From: Clostridia bacterium
GTDB lineage: Bacteria; Bacillota; Clostridia; Christensenellales; Aristaeellaceae
Direction: 5' to 3'
NCBI GenBank assembly: GCA_017458865.1
Contig: JAFSZW010000279.1
Location: 1 to 7,114, forward strand
DNA: 7,114 nucleotides
Shown: piece by piece, positions 1 through 5,136 of the stretch
Layout: the number at the start of each line of letters is the position of its first letter
Position numbering within the stretch: the stretch's first letter is position 1
Translations under genes and position numbers: made by a program
Notes under the pieces: generated by a model
Told to the model about the DNA's origin: nothing
Database searches by the model: none
The model's input: only the letters and a program-made list of their open reading frames with translations

Positions 1-367
1 CCATCAGCAGGCCGAGGCCTACGCCGACAATCAGAGAAAAGATGATGCAGACGATGGGATGCAGGCCAAGCACAGAGGTGCCATAGGCAATAAACATGCC
101 GGTCAGGGAAGCGACGGCGCCGACAGACAGGTCAATGCCGCCGGTGATGAGAACCATTGTCATGCCGACAGCTGAAATCCCGTAATAGGCGTTGTCGATG
201 AACATGTTGATAAAGGTTCTCAGTGTGGTAAAGCCGCGGTCACCATAGGCCAATGCACCGAACATGTAGATGACCAGGAAGATGCCGACGGTCGCATAGA
301 CCATGATGTACTTGGGGTTCATCAGACGGGTCAGAAGGCTCTGACTGGATGCGCTTTTCCGCGTCAT
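1..367 (-). CDS. yjfF: Galactofuranose-type sugar ABC transporter, second permease (YjfF-like), N-terminal part
   Basis: Inner-membrane permease subunit of a CUT2-family (ribose/galactofuranose-type) ABC importer. About 122 N-terminal residues are visible and the gene runs off the left edge; the family is usually about 320-330 residues. The protein begins MTRKSASSQSLLTRLMNPKY, followed by a first membrane helix (VYATVGIFLVIYMFGALAYG). The CUT2 permease signature GMTMVLITGGIDLSVGA lies near residues 70-86, and further hydrophobic segments follow. The wording around the signature resembles E. coli YjfF. Its ATG (365-367) overlaps the TGA of the upstream permease in an ATGA 4-base junction, so translation is probably coupled. 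A GGGGG-containing purine run just upstream serves as a ribosome site. It should pair with the other permease as a heterodimer. Family and role are well supported; the substrate is inferred from homology. Confidence 0.9.
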   Translation of the reverse strand, partial: MTRKSASSQSLLTRLMNPKYIMVYATVGIFLVIYMFGALAYGDRGFTTLRTFINMFIDNAYYGISAVGMTMVLITGGIDLSVGAVASLTGMFIAYGTSVLGLHPIVCIIFSLIVGVGLGLLM

Positions 368-1434
368 TTCAAAGCGCCCCCTTTCGCAAGTGCGCGTGCT
401 TTCGTTTTCTTTGCGAAATACTCACGCACCGGTTCGCTCTGCAGAACGATAACCACTGCAATGATGACAGCCTTAAAGGCCATGGTTGCCTCGGACACAA
501 TGCCGAAATAGTAGACCAGCGTGACGATCGTGCGGATAATAATGGATCCGACGACTGTGCCGGCCAAGCTGAACTTGCCGCCGGTCATGCTCGTGCCGCC
601 GATAACCACCGCAAGGATGGCATCCATTTCGTAGTTGAGACCCGCATTGTTCGAGTCGTTGGACATGATGCGACTTGAGTAGATGAGACCGGAAATACCG
701 GAGAGAAGGCCGGTCAGCGCAAAAACGATGAAGATGATCATCTGCGCATTGATGCCGGAGAGGCGGCTTGCGCTGCGGTTGATACCGACGGACTCAACAA
801 AGGTGCCGAATGCGGTTTTCCTAACAAAGATGGAAACCGCGGCGACGACGACAATGGTTATAACAATTGGCGTTGGCAGGAACAGAAAACTGCCCTGTCC
901 GATCACACGGAACGGCGAATAACCTGTCGTGAACTGCTTGCCATTGGTTAGGATCTGTGCAATGCCGCGTCCGCAGACCATGAGGATCAGCGTAGCAATA
1001 ATCGGCTGCATGTCGCCCTTGGCAATCAGGAATCCGTTAAACAGACCCATGACCGTGCAGACAACCAGCGGCACAATCAGAACCAGCAGAAAGTTGCAGA
1101 CGGTGTAGTCACCGGGAGTCGGATATTCCGTCACGTCCCACCTGAGGAACTTGAGCGCGATGGCGCCGGAAACGGCCACCAGAGCGCCGACGGACAGGTC
1201 CGTGCCGCCCAGAGCGATGACCAGCGTCATGCCCATGGCAATGATGGTGATCTCACTGGAGCGGTTGATGATGTCAATGATATTGCCGTAGAGCATGCCC
1301 GTAGACGGCTGATAGCTGATCTTGAAGAAGTCCGGACGCACAAAGAAGCAGACCAGAAGAATCAGCAGTTCCGCAATGACTGCCCATGTCATCTTTGACC
1401 GCATCAGAGAGGCTAAGTCAAATTTCTTTTTCAT
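364..1434 (-). CDS. ytfT: Galactofuranose-type sugar ABC transporter, first permease (YtfT-like)
   Basis: Inner-membrane permease of a CUT2 sugar ABC importer, 356 residues, full length for the family. Visible features in order are a charged N-terminus (MKKKFDLASLMRSK), a first helix at about residues 16-33, and the CUT2 signature GMTLVIALGGTDLSVGA near 67-83. Then come a conserved ATLILMVCGRGIAQ block, the FVESVGINRSASRLSGIN loop that faces the ATPase, and the C-terminal AVVIGGTSMTGGKFS motif. Many stretches read like E. coli YtfT (ATLILMV-GRG, SLLFLPTP, NNAGL..E.DAILAVVIGG). The start ATG overlaps the ATPase stop as ATGA, and an AGGAGG lies 9 nt upstream inside the ATPase coding end, so the start is secure. 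It should form the channel with the second permease. Galactofuranose as cargo is inferred; another furanose or pentose is possible. Confidence 0.94.
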   Translation of the reverse strand: MKKKFDLASLMRSKMTWAVIAELLILLVCFFVRPDFFKISYQPSTGMLYGNIIDIINRSSEITIIAMGMTLVIALGGTDLSVGALVAVSGAIALKFLRWDVTEYPTPGDYTVCNFLLVLIVPLVVCTVMGLFNGFLIAKGDMQPIIATLILMVCGRGIAQILTNGKQFTTGYSPFRVIGQGSFLFLPTPIVITIVVVAAVSIFVRKTAFGTFVESVGINRSASRLSGINAQMIIFIVFALTGLLSGISGLIYSSRIMSNDSNNAGLNYEMDAILAVVIGGTSMTGGKFSLAGTVVGSIIIRTIVTLVYYFGIVSEATMAFKAVIIAVVIVLQSEPVREYFAKKTKARALAKGGALK

Positions 1435-2954
1435 TCTGCTGCACCTCCTACTGCCGCGGAACCCTCCGCGATGATGGACAGGATCTGATGCTGTGAACAG
1501 GTCTCGCCGTTAAGCTCAGCCACCTTTTCGCGGTCGCGCATAACAATAACCCGGTTCGAGCAGCGGATGATCTCATCCAGTTCAGAGCTGATGAAGATGA
1601 CCGAAACGCCATCACCGCACATCTCAAGCATGAGGCGCTGGATTTCCGCCTTCGCACCGATATCAATGCCGCGCGTCGGCTCATCCAGAATCAGGACTTT
1701 CGGTTCCGTCGCCATCCATCTGGCCAGGATAACCTTCTGCTGATTGCCGCCGGACAGCTCGCCGATCTTCTTTTCGGCGTCCGGTGTTGCAATCTTAAGC
1801 GCATTGATATACTTGTCCGCAAGCTCGTTCTGCTCGGCCTTTGAGATCGGATGCATGAATCCGCGCCTGGCCTGGATGGCCAGCATGATGTTCTCACGGA
1901 TCGACAGATCGCTGATGATGCCGTCCAGTTTCCTGTCCTCAGGGCAGAACGCCATGCCGAGTTTCAGGGCATCATACGGCTTGTTAATCGAAGCCTTGCT
2001 GCCGTCAATGACAATCTCGCCCTTGGTCGCATGTTTGGAACCGAAGAGCATTTCGGCCGTTTCCGTCCGTCCGCTGCCCAGCAGACCGGCAAATCCGACC
2101 AGTTCGCCCTTCTTTACTGTAAGGGAAATGTCATCCACCTGTCCGGGTGCGCCGATATGGCTGGCACTCAGCATATCCCTTGCATCACCGGCCACCTCAG
2201 CCCGCTTCAGATTGAAGATGGTATCCATGTCCTTGCCGACCATCTGGGTAACCAGTTCAACCTTGCTGATGTCCTTGATGCCGAATGTGCCGATCAGGTG
2301 TCCGTTACGCAGGATCGTCAGGCGGTCGCTCACTGCGTAGACCTGATCCAGGAAGTGAGTAATGAAGATGATGCCCATTCCATCCCGCTTGAGATCATTC
2401 ATAACATCAAAGAGCAGATTGACCTCATTGTCATCAAGAGAGGAGGTCGGCTCATCCAGAATCAGGATTTTCGCCTGAATATCCACCGCTCTGGCAATGC
2501 TGACCATCTGCTGGACTGCTGTTGAATAATAGGAAAGGGGACGCGTGACATCGATATCCAGATGGAACCGGGCCATGAGTTCCTCTGCCCGCCGGTTGAT
2601 CGTCTTCCAGTCAATCTGGCGGTGACGCATCGGCTGGCGGCCGACAAAAATGTTCTCTGCAACCGTCAGATTCGGGCAGAGATTGACCTCCTGGTAAACC
2701 GTTGAAATACCGAGTTCAATAGCATGTTGAGGACTTTGCGGCTGGATTTCCCTGCCTTCCAGGAGTATCGTGCCGGCATCCTTGTGATGTACGCCGGTCA
2801 GACATTTGATCAGTGTTGATTTTCCCGCGCCGTTTTCCCCAAGCAGCGAATGAATTTCGCCTGCGCGAAGACTGAAATCCACTTTATCAAGCGCCTTGAC
2901 GCCGGGAAACTGGATTTCAATCTGTTTCATTTCTAGTATGTTTTCATTAGGCAA
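1431..2954 (-). CDS. ytfR: Galactofuranose-type sugar ABC transporter, tandem ATP-binding subunit (YtfR-like)
   Basis: Cytoplasmic ATPase that powers a CUT2 sugar importer. It has 507 residues and two fused nucleotide-binding domains, the normal size for RbsA/MglA/YtfR proteins. Domain 1 has Walker A GENGAGKST (39-47), Q-loop Gln88 in VYQEVNL, a degenerate signature YSTAVQQ, and Walker B ILILDEPTSS. Domain 2 has a degenerate Walker A (GLLGSGRTETAE, no lysine), the canonical signature LSGGNQQK, and Walker B VLILDEPTRGID. One composite ATP site is therefore canonical and the other degenerate, as is usual in CUT2 ATPases. HFLDQVY, CPEDRK.DGII and ISSELDE match E. coli YtfR closely. The start is TTG at 2952-2954, set by AAGGAGGG at 2961-2968; the next in-frame ATG (2928-2930) is too far from that site. 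The gene lies just after an intrinsic terminator and overlaps the permease gene by 4 bases. Confidence 0.95.
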   Translation of the reverse strand: MPNENILEMKQIEIQFPGVKALDKVDFSLRAGEIHSLLGENGAGKSTLIKCLTGVHHKDAGTILLEGREIQPQSPQHAIELGISTVYQEVNLCPNLTVAENIFVGRQPMRHRQIDWKTINRRAEELMARFHLDIDVTRPLSYYSTAVQQMVSIARAVDIQAKILILDEPTSSLDDNEVNLLFDVMNDLKRDGMGIIFITHFLDQVYAVSDRLTILRNGHLIGTFGIKDISKVELVTQMVGKDMDTIFNLKRAEVAGDARDMLSASHIGAPGQVDDISLTVKKGELVGFAGLLGSGRTETAEMLFGSKHATKGEIVIDGSKASINKPYDALKLGMAFCPEDRKLDGIISDLSIRENIMLAIQARRGFMHPISKAEQNELADKYINALKIATPDAEKKIGELSGGNQQKVILARWMATEPKVLILDEPTRGIDIGAKAEIQRLMLEMCGDGVSVIFISSELDEIIRCSNRVIVMRDREKVAELNGETCSQHQILSIIAEGSAAVGGAAE

Positions 2955-2960
2955 AGAAAT

Positions 2961-2968
2961 CCCTCCTT
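2961..2968 (-). promoter_or_regulatory. Ribosome binding site that sets a TTG start for the ATPase gene
   Basis: AAGGAGGG ends 6 nt before TTG (2952-2954). The first in-frame ATG is 8 codons further downstream and has no ribosome site of its own. This makes the TTG the likely initiator and may lower translation of the ATPase compared with the binding protein, which has an ATG. Confidence 0.8.
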
Positions 2969-2971
2969 ATG

Positions 2972-3004
2972 AAAAACAGGACGGATAGTCGCCCATCCGT
3001 CCTG
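2972..3004 (-). terminator. Intrinsic terminator/attenuator between binding-protein and ATPase genes
   Basis: The minus-strand RNA forms a perfect 10-bp stem. The 5' arm CAGGACGGAU is at 3004-2995, the 8-nt loop at 2994-2987 and the 3' arm AUCCGUCCUG at 2986-2977. Five U residues follow directly (2976-2972). It lies 46 nt after the binding-protein stop and only 3 nt before the ATPase ribosome site. In binding-protein-dependent importers such a hairpin commonly causes partial termination or protects the 3' end of the upstream mRNA, giving excess binding protein over membrane subunits. That role is inferred here. The ATPase genes have no obvious promoter of their own, so termination must be incomplete. 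Confidence 0.85.
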
Positions 3005-3050
3005 CACATGGACTGTGAATAGTCAGACAGCCCTCAGATTTCCTGTCAAA

Positions 3051-4040
3051 TTAATACTGCCTCTGGTCGATCACGTCAGCTGCCTTGACGGAAACTACAG
3101 TGCACAGGTCAATACCGCCGTCCATATCATAGACGCCCTCTTCGGGATGGATAACGGTCTTGGACATGGTCTCGCCAGCCTGGAGTTTCTCAACGGTCTC
3201 AACAACGAACGGTCCGTAGAGCGGGGTGCACTCGATGGTCGCGTTCATGTCGCCAGCAACGATGGCATCGAAAGCCGCCTTAACGGAGTCACAGCCAACG
3301 ATGATGATGTCCTTGCCAGGTACCTTGCCGGCGCCCTTGATGGCGTCGATTGCGCCCAGTGCCATATCGTCGTTCTGAGCGATCAGGACGTCGATCTTGT
3401 CGATGGACTTGAGCCAGCTCTCCATGAGGGCCTGTCCTTCTGCACGGGTGAAGTTGCCGGACTGCTGTCCAACGACCTTCATGTTCGGATAGTCAGCGAT
3501 GGCAGCCAGGTTGCCCTCGGTACGGCCGACCTGTGCGGATGCACCGGTGGTTCCTTCCATGATAACAACGTTGACTTCCTCGTCACCGCGGCCAGCGCTC
3601 TTCAGATACTCGCCAGCCCATGCGACCTGACGGCGTCCTTCCTCGACGAAGTCTCCGCCGAAAGCTGCGACGTAGTCGATCTGGTCAATGCAATCCGGGA
3701 GACGGTCGATCAGGATCAGCGGGATCTCAGCCTCGTTGACTTCCTTGAGCACCTCTTCCCAACCAGTGGAAACAACACCGGTAAACAGGATGACGTCCAC
3801 GTTCTGGGTGATGAAGTTGCGCAGCGCCTTGATCTGATTCTCCTGCTTCTGCTGTGCGTCATCATAGATCAGTTCCCAGCCCTCATGGCCTTCAATAGCG
3901 GCCTTGATGCTGTCCGTGTTAGCCGTGCGCCAGTCGGACTCCTGTCCGATCTGAGAGAAAGCGACTTTGTAATCAGCCAGTGCAGATGCAACGCCGAGCA
4001 CCATGACCAAAGCCAGTACCAGAGCCAACAGTTTCTTCAT
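3051..4040 (-). CDS. ytfQ: Galactofuranose-type sugar ABC transporter, substrate-binding protein (YtfQ-like)
   Basis: Extracytoplasmic periplasmic-binding-protein type I (Peripla_BP_4) receptor that captures sugar for the downstream ATPase and permeases; 329 residues. An N-terminal signal peptide MKKLLALVLALVMVLG ends in ASALA, with probable signal peptidase I cleavage after Ala22. There is no lipobox cysteine, which is unusual for a monoderm Gram-positive. The mature part matches E. coli YtfQ along its length: FSQIGQESDWR near the N-terminus, QQKQENQIKALRNFI, TGWEEVLKEVNEAEIP, QSGNFTRAEGQ, and AQNDDMALGAIDAIK. Galactofuranose is the cargo of the E. coli homologue, so a furanose is likely here, but specificity is not proven. 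The ATG has a near-perfect AAGGAGGTT ribosome site 7 nt upstream. It is the first gene of the operon, behind its own promoter. It uses no TTA, CTA or TCA codons, which points to strong codon bias and high expression. Confidence 0.94.
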   Translation of the reverse strand: MKKLLALVLALVMVLGVASALADYKVAFSQIGQESDWRTANTDSIKAAIEGHEGWELIYDDAQQKQENQIKALRNFITQNVDVILFTGVVSTGWEEVLKEVNEAEIPLILIDRLPDCIDQIDYVAAFGGDFVEEGRRQVAWAGEYLKSAGRGDEEVNVVIMEGTTGASAQVGRTEGNLAAIADYPNMKVVGQQSGNFTRAEGQALMESWLKSIDKIDVLIAQNDDMALGAIDAIKGAGKVPGKDIIIVGCDSVKAAFDAIVAGDMNATIECTPLYGPFVVETVEKLQAGETMSKTVIHPEEGVYDMDGGIDLCTVVSVKAADVIDQRQY

Positions 4041-4047
4041 AAAAGAT

Positions 4048-4056
4048 AACCTCCTT
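4048..4056 (-). promoter_or_regulatory. Near-ideal ribosome binding site of the binding-protein gene
   Basis: AAGGAGGTT is almost a full complement of the 16S rRNA 3' end and lies 7 nt before the ATG at 4038-4040. It supports both the start choice and strong translation of the binding protein. Confidence 0.85.
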
Positions 4057-4066
4057 AAATGATGTC

Positions 4067-4085
4067 AAGCGAGCCCTTCTCGCTT
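4067..4085 (-). other. Hairpin at the predicted 5' end of the sugar-transporter mRNA
   Basis: A 7-bp perfect stem (AAGCGAG / CTCGCTT) with the 5-nt loop AAGGG lies in the leader. It starts a few bases after the expected transcription start (about 4088) and ends 10 nt before the ribosome site. No U-run follows, so it is not a terminator. A 5'-terminal stem-loop often protects mRNA from decay; that role is inferred. Confidence 0.5.
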
Positions 4086-4094
4086 TTCCACCCT

Positions 4095-4123
4095 ATTTTA
4101 AGCTGTTAGCGCCAAAAAGTAAA
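4095..4123 (-). promoter_or_regulatory. Sigma-A-type promoter of the sugar ABC operon
   Basis: On the minus strand a -35 TTTACT (4123-4118) and a -10 TAAAAT (4100-4095) are separated by exactly 17 bp. The -10 matches consensus at 5 of 6 positions and the -35 at 4 of 6. The region just upstream is AT-rich. The predicted start near 4088 gives a leader of about 48 nt to the binding-protein ATG. Confidence 0.65.
4104..4117. promoter_or_regulatory. LacI-family-like operator inside the promoter spacer
   Basis: The plus strand reads TGTTAGCGCCAAAA and the minus strand TTTTGGCGCTAACA. It matches the palindrome TGTTAGCGCTAACA, a typical LacI-family operator shape with a central CG, at 12 of 14 positions. 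One half-site is intact and the other degenerate. It lies wholly between the -35 and -10 boxes, where a bound repressor would block RNA polymerase. It could serve a local LacI-type sugar regulator or CcpA as a cre site. No regulator gene is in the window. Confidence 0.45.
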
Positions 4124-4191
4124 GTGTATTTTATAAAGATTTTATCAAATTACATATTAAAATTGTCCTATTCCCACGCCCCCGGTTCCCG

Positions 4192-4230
4192 TTTCTCTGG
4201 TCTGTCACCCAGGAAAATTTTACACGGTCC
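4192..4230 (-). repeat. Degenerate 39-bp direct repeat, copy 2
   Basis: On the minus strand this begins GGACCGTGTAAAATTTT and ends GACCAGAGAAA. It aligns without gaps to the copy at 4258-4296 at 29 of 39 positions, exactly 66 bp away, sharing the core CGTGTAAAA. Eight of the ten differences are transitions. It lies between the TauE-type gene and the sugar-operon promoter; its function is unknown. Confidence 0.6.
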
Positions 4231-4257
4231 ATTTTTGCATATCCTTCGGTTATACAT

Positions 4258-4296
4258 TCTCTCCGGACTGCTACCCCAAAAAGTTTTACACGATCC
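4258..4296 (-). repeat. Degenerate 39-bp direct repeat, copy 1, spanning the TauE-type stop codon
   Basis: On the minus strand this begins GGATCGTGTAAAACTTTT and ends GTCCGGAGAGA. The TAA stop of the TauE-type gene (4286-4288) and its preceding codons lie inside the repeat, so the last residues of that protein (RIV) are encoded by repeat sequence. Copy 2 lies 66 bp downstream. Confidence 0.6.
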
Positions 4297-5011
4297 GCAG
4301 GTTTGACACAGCCAGCACAATACCCGAGACGATCAGAAAGAGGATGATCAGCCGCCGGACGGCTGCTGCAGACAGAAAAGCTGCGGAGCACATGCCGGCA
4401 TACAGCCCTGCCAGTTCAAACGGGAGCAGCATCAGCACCTGCCGGACGCTGGCCATTGACAGAATGCCAAGCGCAGTATAGCTGACAATGCGGCATGTGT
4501 TTTCAATGAGGAAGACTGCATTCAGGTTTGCCTTGAACGCATCCGGATCTTCTGTCTCGCGGCCGACACAGGCTGCAAGCAGCGCACCCACGCCAAAGAG
4601 GCCACACAGCAGTCCGGAAAAGAGTCCTACAATGGTCGTTAATGCACGGGAGCGCTTCCCCTGCCTGCCCCGCGTTTCCCGGATGAACATTTCCATGCCA
4701 ACCCCAGTGACCACAATGCCAAACACGACCTTTATCCGCTCAACATCAACCATTTTCAGCAGTGCCGCGCCAGGAATGCTGCCAAGGAGCACCAGCGCGC
4801 TGAGCGGCAGGACAATCCGCCAGTTCAGCCATTTGCGGCCGCGCCATGTCATGATGAAATTGGACGGACAGCCCATGAGAAGATCTACCGGCGATATGTC
4901 CACATTCGCAGCAGAAAAGCCCATGATGGATGTAAACACCAGCGTGTTGGCAAAGCCGCACAGCCCTTTCACAAAATACGCAGCGAATGCTGCGATAAAC
5001 CAGAGTGCCAT
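4286..5011 (-). CDS. TauE/SafE family (DUF81) membrane transporter
   Basis: Polytopic inner-membrane protein of about 241 residues, close to the usual 240-270 for the sulfite exporter TauE/SafE family. Members have been linked to export or uptake of sulfite, sulfonates or other organic anions; the substrate here cannot be read from sequence. Two halves carry the family's glycine-rich repeat: FVKGLCGFANTLVF near the N-terminus and FSGLLCGLFGVGALL in the middle. Hydrophobic segments lie at about residues 4-34, 67-88, 95-112, 126-148, 165-182, 188-210 and 220-240. I prefer the ATG at 5009-5011 because GAAAGGA lies 6 nt upstream; the in-frame ATG at 5015-5017 directly abuts that site. The gene follows the ligase terminator, and I see no clear promoter or terminator of its own. 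Its stop lies in a repeat. Confidence 0.82.
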   Translation of the reverse strand: MALWFIAAFAAYFVKGLCGFANTLVFTSIMGFSAANVDISPVDLLMGCPSNFIMTWRGRKWLNWRIVLPLSALVLLGSIPGAALLKMVDVERIKVVFGIVVTGVGMEMFIRETRGRQGKRSRALTTIVGLFSGLLCGLFGVGALLAACVGRETEDPDAFKANLNAVFLIENTCRIVSYTALGILSMASVRQVLMLLPFELAGLYAGMCSAAFLSAAAVRRLIILFLIVSGIVLAVSNLRIV

Positions 5012-5099
5012 TTTCATTCCTTTCAGCCGGATACGGTTGCTATTTGCAGAACCAACAAGGTCCAGTCATGACACGTTTTGCACCTGACCAACGTAAATC

Positions 5100-5129
5100 A
5101 AAAGTGCCGCCACCGTTTCCGGTAGCGGC
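5100..5129 (-). terminator. Intrinsic terminator of the acyl-CoA ligase gene
   Basis: The minus-strand RNA has a 10-bp stem (5' arm GCCGCUACCG, 3' arm CGGUGGCGGC, one U-G wobble) closed by a GAAA tetraloop at 5119-5116. It is followed by AC, then UUUU (5103-5100) and further U-rich sequence. It begins 7 nt after the ligase stop codon. The U-tract is short, so some read-through into the TauE-type gene is possible. Confidence 0.85.
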
Positions 5130-5136
5130 AGGATAA

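Noticed and set aside
1448..1897. Degenerate motifs in the ATPase (no lysine in second Walker A, YSTAVQQ signature) as signs of inactivation
   Set aside because: CUT2-family sugar ATPases normally have one degenerate and one canonical ATP site, and E. coli YtfR shows the same pattern.
1744..2525. Plus-strand open frames of about 200-225 codons over the ATPase gene
   Set aside because: They overlap a fully conserved double ATPase on the other strand and show no recognisable motif; they are shadows of coding bias.
3015..4049. A 344-codon open frame on the plus strand, antisense to the whole binding-protein gene
   Set aside because: It is exactly codon-aligned antisense to the binding-protein gene. 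Antisense stops in that frame need sense codons TTA, CTA or TCA, which this codon-biased gene avoids. The minus-strand product has clear family homology; the antisense product resembles nothing I recognise.
4131..4391. An 86-codon minus-strand reading frame across the end of the TauE-type gene and the gap
   Set aside because: It overlaps the TauE-type coding end out of frame and runs through the degenerate repeats and AT-rich promoter sequence. Its internal similarity comes from the DNA repeat.
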